From Peptococcaceae bacterium BRH_c23 (GTDB lineage: Bacteria; Bacillota_B; Desulfitobacteriia; Desulfitobacteriales; Desulfitobacteriaceae): 10,733 nucleotides of DNA. The translations under genes were made by a program, and so were the position numbers. This document shows, piece by piece, positions 1 to 6,577 of the stretch (positions within the stretch are counted from its first letter, which is position 1; every line of letters starts with the position of its first letter). Under the pieces are notes generated by a model. The model saw nothing but the letters and a program-made list of their open reading frames with translations, was not told the DNA's origin and did not search any database. The stretch is taken from NCBI GenBank assembly GCA_000961805.1, contig LADV01000012.1, forward strand, positions 1 through 10,733, given 5' to 3'.

Positions 1-6
1 GAGATT

Positions 7-483
7 ATGAGTAGTAATAAAAGAGTAATCGTCTTAAATGTAAACAATCAGGAATATGAAGTGCTTGTCAAACCACAGCAGACTTTACTTGAGGTGCTGA
101 GAGAGACGGTTGGACTCACTGGAACGAAGTCAGGGTGTAATGAAGGCAGCTGTGGTGCCTGTACTGTATTAGTAGAAAATAAGCCTACTCTAGCCTGTTC
201 TACCTTGGCAATCGCGGCCGAAGGCAAAGAGATCATGACGATTGAAGGGTTGGCTGGAGATGATGGCAAACTGCATCCAGTTCAACAGTCCTTCGTTGAA
301 AATGGCGCTATTCAATGCGGGTTCTGCACACCTGGAATGGTGCTTTCTGCCAAGAGTCTTTTAGACAGAATATCTAAACCTAATGAAGAGGAGATTAAAG
401 AAGCCTTAGGAGGAAATCTCTGTCGCTGTACGGGCTATACCAAGATTATTAAAGCAGTTAAACTAGCTGCTGAAGTTAAGTAA
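7..483 (+). CDS. 2Fe-2S subunit of a xanthine-oxidase-family molybdenum hydroxylase, probably 4-hydroxybenzoyl-CoA reductase gamma subunit
   Basis: A 158-residue protein, the usual length for small iron-sulfur subunits of this family. The N-terminal plant-type ferredoxin cluster has Cys44, Cys49, Cys52 and Cys64 (CNEGSCGAC core). The C-terminal all-helical cluster has Cys104 and Cys107 (CGFC) and Cys139 and Cys141 (CRC). All eight ligands are present, so the protein should be functional. In these enzymes the subunit passes electrons between the molybdopterin subunit and the FAD subunit or a ferredoxin. CoxS, xanthine dehydrogenase and HcrC/HbaB subunits share this fold, and sequence alone does not separate them. 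The assignment to 4-hydroxybenzoyl-CoA reductase (reductive removal of the para hydroxyl) rests on the nearby benzoate-CoA ligase and bamA. Only GAGATT lies upstream of the ATG in this window, so the ribosome site is cut off. Partner subunits presumably lie to the left. Family assignment is near certain; the substrate is inferred. Confidence 0.85.
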   Translation: MSSNKRVIVLNVNNQEYEVLVKPQQTLLEVLRETVGLTGTKSGCNEGSCGACTVLVENKPTLACSTLAIAAEGKEIMTIEGLAGDDGKLHPVQQSFVENGAIQCGFCTPGMVLSAKSLLDRISKPNEEEIKEALGGNLCRCTGYTKIIKAVKLAAEVK

Positions 484-552
484 AGTAAATACGACATCGA
501 AGCGCGCAAAAAGGGTGTAAAATACCTAGCAGAGATAAGGGTTAAAAAGGAG

Positions 553-597
553 ACTAAACGTGAGGGGGAGTTTAAAAAGCTCCCCCTCACGTTTAGT
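553..597. terminator. Strong bidirectional intrinsic terminator between convergent genes
   Basis: Perfect 18-bp inverted repeat, 553-570 against 580-597, with a 9-nt loop; the inner stem is GC-rich (GAGGGGGAG / CTCCCCCTC). On the minus strand the hairpin is followed by CTCCTTTTTAA, a good terminator tail for the activator gene ending at 656. On the plus strand the tail is weaker (TTTAACC), but the stem is strong enough to stop transcripts from the iron-sulfur subunit gene ending at 483. The rest of 484-655 holds no recognisable gene. Confidence 0.85.
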
Positions 598-655
598 TTA
601 ACCTATCCATCTTTGATGTACGAATCTCGAACCTTGAAGTTCAGGCCTCTGGCCA

Positions 656-2755
656 TTACTTCTTTATCCCATATTTTAAAGCCTTGCGCATAACATTTGA
701 GTGATCAAGACCTAAAACTTCGGCTGCTTTTCTGATTGAAGGGTAAGAATCAAAAGCCATAATGATCAGCTCCTTTTCCAACATTTCCTTTGCTTGTTGA
801 ATCGGTAAGATTTCATTAACAGTGATCGGAGAATTAAACTTAGTCTTAAATTTAGACAATTGTATCTGAACTTGCAAGGGTTGAATCAATGCTTCCTCGG
901 TGACGACCAACAATCTTTCGAGCACATTTTGAAGTTCCCGTACATTTCCTGGCCAACTGTAGGCTTCTAATATGGGAATAGCTTTAGGATCTAAACGCTT
1001 AACGACTCTATATTTTTCGTTATACAGGAGGATAAAGTGCATAGTTAGAGGTAAGATATCCTCTTTTCGCTCCCGCAGGGGTGGAACTTCAATGGGTAAA
1101 ACGTTTAGCCGATAAAATAAGTCTTCACGAAAGGTGCCTGCCTGTACTCTTTCCCATATATTACGGTTCGTAGCAGCGATGATACGGACATCAAGCTTAA
1201 TGGGCTTAGTGCCCCCGAGCCGGTAAACCTCTTGTTCCTGAAGCACTCTTAATAGTTTAACTTGTAGACTCGCTGAAAGATCTCCAATTTCGTCAAGCAG
1301 AAGTGTACCAAGGTGAGCAAGCTCAAACATACCTGGTTTTCCGTGGGGGTTGGCCCCGGTAAAAGCACCATGTTCATAGCCGAATAATTCTGATTCTAAG
1401 AGGTTTTCTGGAATTGCCCCACAGTTTATCTGGATAAAACTTCCTCTTGCCGCCCGGTTGCTGGTATTGTGAATAACCCGGGATAATACTTCTTTCCCTA
1501 CACCAGATTCGCCTAGAAGTAGAACTGTGGCATCTGTCTGGGCGGTACGTATTGCCAGATTAAAGATCTTCATCATGCCAGGGCTTTCTACAATAATTTT
1601 ATCTTTCTTGAGTCGCTCTAGCATTAACAGTGAGAGTTCTGTCTGATAGCGAGTTGCCAGCAATTTAGATTCTCTTAGTTCTTCATTAAGCTCATGTAGT
1701 TCAGAAATATCCCGGACATTGTTTACAACCCTCGAAACGTTACCCTCTATGTCAAAAATAGGATTACTGGTAACCAGTACTTGTTTACCAGTAGTGCTGA
1801 TTTTCTGAACACTGGTGATAGTCCGTCCTTCGCGAAGGGCTTTGATAGTGATGGACTCATACTGGAAAATGCCTTTTTCGAATAAGTCATCAATATTCTG
1901 ACCGATAAAGTGTGAGGCATCCAAGCCGGTTAATCGCGCATGGGCCTGATTGATCCTGATACCCCGCCCTTCATGATCGCAAATCGCTATTCCGTCATAA
2001 GAAGATTCGATAATGGCATCTAATTCTAGGTTAAGTTGCTTGACTGAAGCTAGTTTATGGGAGATATTTTCTAATTCCGTCATATCCTGAAATACTGCGA
2101 CCGCACCAGAGATATAATTATCGCAAATAATCGGGGAACGGTTTGAGATAAGGGTGTGGCCATTGAGTTCAATTTTATGTCCATATTGGGTTAAACCGGA
2201 TTTTGTTATGTCAGGAAGGTTACTTTCAGGGAATATTTCGCTAATCAATTGGCCTATGATTTCTTTATCTACGCCCAGAAGACGGCAGGTAGCTTTGTTC
2301 ACAATCTCGATTCTACCTTCGGCGTTAATAGCGACAATACCATTAGGTATGTTCTCTAATATCACTTGGTTACGCTGGTTTTGAGTGGTCAGCTTTTTAT
2401 TAAGGTAGACAACAAGTGTGCTTGTCATAATTATTCCAACAAAGTTGCCCTGAGCATCTTCTGCAGGAAACCAAGAATTATTCTCTATCAGAGCATCTTC
2501 TAATTCCGTGCCTTCTCTGTAAATAATGATATCCGCTTGCATAGCATCCTTAACAAGGCCCCTGCGCTGCCAATTTTCACCCTTCTGAGTCCATTTCTGG
2601 GCTACTGCCAGGTAAAGGATGCCAACAATTTTTTTGTTTAGTAACACCGGAACCGAACTGAGTTCATGAGCAATCATACTATCCACTGTCTTGGCTAAGG
2701 GCTGTTCAGGGTCAGGCTGCACCGGACTAGGTCTAGCTAATTTGATAAGTTCCAT
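656..2755 (-). CDS. Sigma-54-dependent transcriptional activator A (CBS-CBS-PAS-PAS-AAA+-HTH)
   Basis: A 699-residue bacterial enhancer-binding protein. Two CBS-like segments lie at about residues 15-50 and 66-118, PAS domains at about 126-230 and 240-350, and a linker with coiled-coil character at 350-385. The sigma-54 AAA+ domain spans about 387-615: Walker A GESGVGKE 415-422, the sigma-54 contact loop GAFTGA 463-468, Walker B LLLDEI 485-490, sensor I IIAATN 525-530, FREDLFYRLN 542-551 with the arginine-finger region, and GNVREL 603-608. A TyrR/Fis-like helix-turn-helix is at 672-698 (SIRKAAEVLGLDHSN). All motifs needed to activate sigma-54 RNA polymerase are intact. There is no receiver domain, so control is probably by ligand binding to the CBS/PAS part. 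The ATG at 2753-2755 is preceded by AAGGAG with a 10-nt gap. It lies downstream of the ligase-symporter operon on the same strand and is a full-length paralogue of the protein at 6578-8677. A role in aromatic catabolism is inferred from context. Confidence 0.93.
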   Translation of the reverse strand: MELIKLARPSPVQPDPEQPLAKTVDSMIAHELSSVPVLLNKKIVGILYLAVAQKWTQKGENWQRRGLVKDAMQADIIIYREGTELEDALIENNSWFPAEDAQGNFVGIIMTSTLVVYLNKKLTTQNQRNQVILENIPNGIVAINAEGRIEIVNKATCRLLGVDKEIIGQLISEIFPESNLPDITKSGLTQYGHKIELNGHTLISNRSPIICDNYISGAVAVFQDMTELENISHKLASVKQLNLELDAIIESSYDGIAICDHEGRGIRINQAHARLTGLDASHFIGQNIDDLFEKGIFQYESITIKALREGRTITSVQKISTTGKQVLVTSNPIFDIEGNVSRVVNNVRDISELHELNEELRESKLLATRYQTELSLLMLERLKKDKIIVESPGMMKIFNLAIRTAQTDATVLLLGESGVGKEVLSRVIHNTSNRAARGSFIQINCGAIPENLLESELFGYEHGAFTGANPHGKPGMFELAHLGTLLLDEIGDLSASLQVKLLRVLQEQEVYRLGGTKPIKLDVRIIAATNRNIWERVQAGTFREDLFYRLNVLPIEVPPLRERKEDILPLTMHFILLYNEKYRVVKRLDPKAIPILEAYSWPGNVRELQNVLERLLVVTEEALIQPLQVQIQLSKFKTKFNSPITVNEILPIQQAKEMLEKELIIMAFDSYPSIRKAAEVLGLDHSNVMRKALKYGIKK

Positions 2756-3006
2756 ACAGTCGCTGCTCCTTAAAACTTATATTACGAAGTTAAGCTACTC
2801 AAAAAAGTTAATAATAATTTTAAAACAAATATCCAAAAAATTCAATAAATTTAATTTACAATTATTTACAAAATATAAAGCAAATAAAGCCTTTTTGTTG
2901 AAATTCATAGTTCTTGCTGACATAAGCAAATATCTTGGCTTTTTCAAAATACTAGCTACAAAACCTCGCGAGTAGAATTGGGAAATGTAAATAAACATTA
3001 AATAAT
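2756..3006. other. AT-rich intergenic region upstream of activator A
   Basis: About 250 bp of very AT-rich DNA between the activator A start and the terminator at 3007-3039. The activator ribosome site (AAGGAG, about 2766-2771 on the minus strand) is the only element I can support. It should contain the activator promoter on the minus strand, but no hexamer pair at normal spacing stands out, and I find no TGG-N10-GC sigma-54 arrangement. Short open frames here (for example 2691-2975 plus and 2795-2998 minus) have low-complexity Lys/Leu/Phe-rich translations and no ribosome site, so they are not called. Confidence 0.5.
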
Positions 3007-3039
3007 GCCCTTAACTATTCCTAGTGGAAGGTTAAGGGC
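3007..3039 (-). terminator. Intrinsic terminator of the ligase-symporter operon
   Basis: Inverted repeat GCCCTTAAC (3007-3015) against GTTAAGGGC (3031-3039), with an inner TTCC/GGAA stem at 3018-3029. On the minus strand it is followed by ATTATTTAATGTTTATTT. It lies about 140 bp after the symporter stop and before the activator A promoter region, so it probably ends the ligase-symporter transcript. On the plus strand it also has a T-rich tail, but no plus-strand gene lies upstream. Confidence 0.65.
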
Positions 3040-3071
3040 TAATTTTGATTTTTCGTTTATCCTATCGTGAG

Positions 3072-3173
3072 ACTCCCACTTCTTGTCTAAAAGTAGGAGT
3101 ACCCGTACTCTGCTTTGGTGGGGGTAGACATCCTACGGGTGACAGTGTTCTTTTGGTTTACCGAAAGCTTTCG
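3072..3173. repeat. Compact cluster of competing hairpins; possible remnant of an IS200/IS605-type element end
   Basis: Several inverted repeats overlap in about 100 bp. They are ACTCCCACTT (3072-3081) against AAGTAGGAGT (3091-3100, one G-T pair); GAGTAC/GTACTC (3097-3110); ACCCGTA (3101-3107) against TACGGGT (3134-3140); and the palindrome CGAAAGCTTTCG (3162-3173), two bases after the symporter stop. The first three share bases and exclude one another. Read on the minus strand, a hairpin with an AGAAGTGGGAG arm followed by TCTCACGA resembles the subterminal hairpins and guide-RNA tail region at right ends of IS200/IS605 (TnpB) elements in Firmicutes. No tnpA or tnpB is present, so this is a resemblance only. 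It could equally be a structured 3' untranslated region. Confidence 0.35.
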
Positions 3174-3175
3174 TC

Positions 3176-4540
3176 CTAAGCATCAACATTTCTAATAAGT
3201 GTTTTAGTAATCTGCTCAAGTCCCTCACCTTTCACAGCTGTCTTATATCCGGCGACACAACAGGCGCAAAGTACACAGGGAATCGCAAAGATTACGAAGT
3301 ATAAACTGAAACTTACTTTTGCCGCCAGTAGGGTCCCACCAATTAGGGGAGCAGCAAAGGAACCGATACGACCAATCGTATAAGTGAAGCCTACTCCAGT
3401 TGAACGAATATGAGTTGGATAAGTTTCTCCATTAACAACGTGCAGGGTTGTTTGCGTGCCGATTATGAAAAATCCGGCCGCGGCCCCAGCAGCCATCAAA
3501 ACTGGACCACTGGTAGCAAATCCAAACAACACTAGAGAAACTGCGCCTATTAAATAACCTGCAATAAGGGTTCTTTTACGACCAAATATATCTAACAAAG
3601 TACCAATAAAAAATGCGCCAACCGAAGCTGCGATAGCTTGAACCATTCCATAGTTATAGCTTTTGACAAGGGAAAAACCACGTTGAACGAGAAGGGTAGG
3701 AAGCCAACTGGCCAACCCATAGACAACTATGAGATTGAAAAAGTAAGTTCCAGAGATCAAAATTGTCATTCTTATTAAACCTGGTGTAAAAAGATCTTTG
3801 ATGGTGCCTGTGTATTTTACTTCAGTAATAGCAAAATGTTCGGGTTTCCAATCAATAGGCTTTTGACCAGTAAGTTTTTCTATTTTGCGTATTTCTTTAA
3901 TAGCTTCCTCATGACGTCCTTTGCTGGCGAGAAAACGGACTGATTCAGGCATATACTTCATCAGTAATGGGATCATTAGTATAGGAATGGCACCCATCAG
4001 AAACACAGGGCGCCAACCAAAAGATGGGATGACCCCGATTGCCGCTAAGGCAGCCAATATCCATCCTGTTGTAAAACCTCCATACATGGCCGTAACTGCT
4101 TTGCCGCGGATTCTGGCAGGTGAATATTCTGAAATCATAGTAATACAAATCGGCATGGCACCGCCCATCCCTAGTCCAGCCAAGACTCGTAGAGCAACAA
4201 ATGCACTATAATTTGGAGCAAAAAAAGCTGATCCACTAAAGATTGTAAAGAAGGCAATTGCAAGCACAAGACCCTTTTTTCGGCCAATTCGATCAGACAA
4301 AAAGCCAAAGAAGGCAGTTCCAAACATTAAACCCACGAAGCCCCAAGAGGCTAAGGAGCCTGTCATTACTGGTGTAAGGCCCCATTCCTTTGATGCCAAA
4401 GGCATGATATAGGCTACTATCTGAGAATCATACCCGTCAAAAATTAAAACTAAACAGAGTAACACAATTATTAGTGTATGAAAACTGCTATATTTCATAT
4501 TATCTAACCATTCATAAGCACTACCTTGTGCTTCTTTCAT
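3176..4540 (-). CDS. MFS aromatic acid:H+ symporter (AAHS family, PcaK/BenK-like)
   Basis: A 454-residue, 12-helix major facilitator. The first helix carries FDGYDS (residues 34-39), matching the DGxD signature of aromatic acid:H+ symporters such as PcaK. Loop 2-3 has the MFS motif GFLSDRIGRKKG (79-90), echoed in the second half by LLDIFGRKR (315-323). ETYPTHIRSTG (372-382) is also typical. A charged central loop spans about 200-255. The likely role is proton-coupled uptake of benzoate or a hydroxybenzoate to feed the adjacent ligase. The start is the ATG at 4538-4540, because GGGAGG sits 7 nt upstream. The open frame extends to a TTG at 4597, but that would place the ribosome site inside the coding region. 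The gap to the ligase stop is 62 bp on the same strand, so the two are almost certainly one operon. The exact substrate is not determinable. Confidence 0.9.
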   Translation of the reverse strand: MKEAQGSAYEWLDNMKYSSFHTLIIVLLCLVLIFDGYDSQIVAYIMPLASKEWGLTPVMTGSLASWGFVGLMFGTAFFGFLSDRIGRKKGLVLAIAFFTIFSGSAFFAPNYSAFVALRVLAGLGMGGAMPICITMISEYSPARIRGKAVTAMYGGFTTGWILAALAAIGVIPSFGWRPVFLMGAIPILMIPLLMKYMPESVRFLASKGRHEEAIKEIRKIEKLTGQKPIDWKPEHFAITEVKYTGTIKDLFTPGLIRMTILISGTYFFNLIVVYGLASWLPTLLVQRGFSLVKSYNYGMVQAIAASVGAFFIGTLLDIFGRKRTLIAGYLIGAVSLVLFGFATSGPVLMAAGAAAGFFIIGTQTTLHVVNGETYPTHIRSTGVGFTYTIGRIGSFAAPLIGGTLLAAKVSFSLYFVIFAIPCVLCACCVAGYKTAVKGEGLEQITKTLIRNVDA

Positions 4541-4602
4541 TTGTAAACCTCCCTTTATCTTAACATTTTCTACACCCTTTGCAGGTAATATCAGCAAAAT
4601 AG

Positions 4603-6180
4603 TTACATTGATACTGAATGATTAGAGTTGTCTAATTCCCGTAGCTTAAACCGCTGGATTTTTCCTGAAGCGGTTCTGGGTAGTTCGGTAGCAAACTGGA
4701 TCCAGCGCGGGAATTTATAAGGGGCAATGCTGTTCTTGACAAATTGGGTTAATTCATTTGCTAACTCTGGGCTGGGTTCATAACCCTTATTCAGCACAAC
4801 AAAGGCCTTGGGCCTAATTAATCCATCTACGTCGCTGCTACCAATGGCAGCTGTTTCCAGTACTGCTGGGTGTACCATTAAAGCATGTTCCACTTCGATG
4901 GGGGAAACCCAGATCCCACCGGATTTCAACATGTCATCGTCTCGTCCAACATACCAAAAGAATCCATCTTTGTCTTGATAATATCTGTCCCCAGTATTAA
5001 CCCACTCCCCCTTGAAGGTCTTTTTGCTCTTTTCATGTTTATTCCAATAATAGGCGGCTGTACAATCCCCTTTGATCATTAGAGTTCCAACTTCACCTTC
5101 TGGTACGATCAAGTCATCCTCGTCAACAAGCTTTGCCTCAAAGCCAGGAACAAGCTTACCGGTACTTCCTGCTTTAACTTGACCGGGCATATTGCAGATA
5201 AAGATGTGCAGAACCTCCGTCGAACCAATGGCATCTAACAGCTCAACCTTGAATTTTTCCAACCAGCGCTCGAAGATCACCGAGGGTAGGGCTTCTCCAG
5301 AAGAAAAGTAATGCTTGATGCTGCTTAAATCATAATTATCTGTATCCTCTTCCAACTGTAGTATGGCAGTATACGAGGTAGGAACCCCAAAGTATAGCGT
5401 AGGTTTATACTGGTCTATGATCTGGAGGAGATGAACTGGAGTAGGGCGGTCTGGAGAGAGTATGGCGGAAGCACCTACATAAAAGGGGTAAAACATACTA
5501 TTACCTAAACCATAGGCGAAGAACAACCTGCCCACGGAGAAGGTTCGGTCATTTTCAGTAATATTAAAAAGATTTTTGGCAAAATGCTCTGCGCAAAAAG
5601 CCATATCATGGTGGAGGTGTACTGCGCCTTTGGGGGAACCGGTGGTACCCGAACTGTAGAGCCAAAACGCTGGATCATCTTTGCCGGTGTCGGCAGTTTC
5701 TAATTCTGTAGATTTATCGTTAATTAAAGTATTAAAATTGATAAATGGTTCGTTTGGATTGCCTACAACGATGATGTGTTTCAAGTATTTTAATTTAGCT
5801 GTTGAAATGTTGCTCAGCAATTCGTCGCTGACCACGATCACTTTAGCCCTGCTGTCATTCAGCAGGTACTCGTAGTCTGCTGGTTTTAGTAGAGTATTGA
5901 CAGGTATCGGCACTGCCCCAATTTTCATTGCCCCGAAGAAACTGTAAATAAACTCTGGACAATCTAAAAGTAATAACATAACACGGTCTTCCATGTTCAC
6001 GCCCAAGTCTTTCAAAGCATTACCGATCTGGTTGACCTTTTCAAAAACCTTTCCGTAAGTGATTTGTTGGTCTTGATAATAAAGAGCTACTCTGTCTCCG
6101 CGACCTTGGCGCACATGACGGTCAACAAATAAGTTAGCTGCATTAAACTTTGCTGTTTCTTCTGATTTCTTTATTTGCAT
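4603..6180 (-). CDS. bclA: Benzoate-CoA ligase (AMP-forming)
   Basis: A 525-residue acyl-adenylate-forming enzyme that converts benzoate (or a related aryl acid), ATP and CoA to the aryl-CoA, AMP and pyrophosphate. This is the entry step of the benzoyl-CoA pathway. Landmarks are the P-loop-like YSSGTTGSPKGA (175-186), the benzoate-ligase active-site stretch FFAYGLGNS (220-228), SSGEALP (293-299), GSTE (319-322), NTGD (395-398), GRDDDMLKSGGIWVSP (412-427, the hinge region) and catalytic Lys507 in PRTASGKIQRFKLRE. Length and motif order match the BclA/BadA/BamY benzoate ligases, and FFAYGLGN with GSTEVLHIF is characteristic of that subgroup. The ATG at 6178-6180 has AAAGGAA about 12 nt upstream, a weak and distant ribosome site. 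It is the first gene of the ligase-symporter operon, with a candidate sigma-54 promoter about 145 bp upstream. 4-Hydroxybenzoate or chlorobenzoate as co-substrates cannot be excluded. Confidence 0.93.
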   Translation of the reverse strand: MQIKKSEETAKFNAANLFVDRHVRQGRGDRVALYYQDQQITYGKVFEKVNQIGNALKDLGVNMEDRVMLLLLDCPEFIYSFFGAMKIGAVPIPVNTLLKPADYEYLLNDSRAKVIVVSDELLSNISTAKLKYLKHIIVVGNPNEPFINFNTLINDKSTELETADTGKDDPAFWLYSSGTTGSPKGAVHLHHDMAFCAEHFAKNLFNITENDRTFSVGRLFFAYGLGNSMFYPFYVGASAILSPDRPTPVHLLQIIDQYKPTLYFGVPTSYTAILQLEEDTDNYDLSSIKHYFSSGEALPSVIFERWLEKFKVELLDAIGSTEVLHIFICNMPGQVKAGSTGKLVPGFEAKLVDEDDLIVPEGEVGTLMIKGDCTAAYYWNKHEKSKKTFKGEWVNTGDRYYQDKDGFFWYVGRDDDMLKSGGIWVSPIEVEHALMVHPAVLETAAIGSSDVDGLIRPKAFVVLNKGYEPSPELANELTQFVKNSIAPYKFPRWIQFATELPRTASGKIQRFKLRELDNSNHSVSM

Positions 6181-6211
6181 AGTTGAAAAACATTCCTTTC
6201 AAAGTGAAGTG

Positions 6212-6229
6212 GTTCAGCCAAAGCTGAAC
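6212..6229 (-). other. Hairpin in the ligase mRNA leader
   Basis: Perfect 7-bp stem GTTCAGC/GCTGAAC with a 4-nt loop, about 30 bp upstream of the ligase start, inside the predicted untranslated leader (about 6181-6325). The leader also holds a small CCTTT/AAAGG hairpin and a run of six G on the transcript side, near 6257-6262. No T-rich tail follows, so it is not a terminator. It may affect ribosome access, given the weak ribosome site. Confidence 0.4.
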
Positions 6230-6335
6230 ATCGATACTCCGATACGATAGTCTTTCCCCCCTTCCCTTTGAAAAAAGGTTCCTTTAGGTTTAACAATCTT
6301 AAAAAAGAGAATTTCAAATAACTACAAATTCTTAA

Positions 6336-6351
6336 TGCAATAGTAGGACCA
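6336..6351 (-). promoter_or_regulatory. Candidate sigma-54 (-24/-12) promoter of the ligase-symporter operon
   Basis: Minus-strand TGGTCCTACTATTGCA. The -24 element has TGG and the -12 element is a perfect TTGCA, with exactly 10 nt between GG and GC as sigma-54 requires. The CACG part of the -24 box is poorly matched (TCCT). Transcription would start near 6325 and leave a leader of about 145 nt. Two sigma-54 activators flank this operon, which supports the call. Confidence 0.6.
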
Positions 6352-6400
6352 TTTATTTCTGAATCTTTAAAATTTTCTATTAATTATCATTATATAAACT

Positions 6401-6409
6401 TGAACGGTT
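6401..6409 (-). promoter_or_regulatory. Candidate upstream activator half-site for the ligase operon
   Basis: Minus-strand AACCGTTCA lies 50 bp upstream of the candidate -24 box. It matches the arms of the inverted repeat upstream of bamA (AACCGTTGA and, on the other strand, AACTGTTGA), which lies 54 bp from its own -24 box. A full second arm is not evident here. Binding by the adjacent activators is inference. Confidence 0.35.
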
Positions 6410-6465
6410 ATATTTAAGTAGTAAACAGAAGATATACTTTTTAAGACAACGATGGGAAAAATAAG

Positions 6466-6509
6466 ATTGGTGCGGTAGAACCTCAAATATGGAGTCCTAC
6501 CGCACCAAT
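6466..6509 (-). terminator. Intrinsic terminator of activator B gene
   Basis: Perfect 13-bp inverted repeat, ATTGGTGCGGTAG (6466-6478) against CTACCGCACCAAT (6497-6509), with an 18-nt loop. On the minus strand the stem is followed by CTTATTTTTCCC, a suitable T-rich tail. It lies about 70 bp after the activator B stop and before the ligase promoter, so it insulates the two units. The 11-mer AATATGGAGTC occurs twice here, in the loop (6486-6496) and just past the stem (6507-6517). Confidence 0.8.
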
Positions 6510-6577
6510 ATGGAGTCTTATAACACCGGGTCATGGTCAAACGCACTAGTTTCGTTGCAGAATGCCTTAGGATCTAA

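Noticed and set aside
553..597. CRISPR-like or mobile-element interpretation of the long inverted repeats
   Set aside because: Each is a single hairpin with a terminator-type context. There is no periodic spacer array and no transposase.
2870..2905. Possible sigma-54 promoter for activator A (GG...GC on the minus strand near 2880-2891)
   Set aside because: Only 8 nt separate GG and GC instead of 10, so the spacing is wrong for sigma-54.
2691..2998. Short open frames on both strands in the AT-rich spacer (94 and 67 aa)
   Set aside because: Low-complexity Lys/Leu/Phe-rich translations, no ribosome site, and partial overlap with activator A.
3921..4211. Plus-strand 96-aa open frame opposite the symporter
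   Set aside because: Antisense shadow of a well-supported membrane transporter, with no ribosome site or recognisable family.
4541..4597. Longer symporter reading frame starting at TTG 4597 (19 extra residues)
   Set aside because: The strong GGGAGG ribosome site lies inside this extension, 7 nt before the ATG at 4540. The family N-terminus fits the shorter form.
6486..6517. 11-bp direct repeat AATATGGAGTC as an attachment site or target-site duplication
   Set aside because: The copies are 21 bp apart across one arm of a terminator with no inserted element between them.
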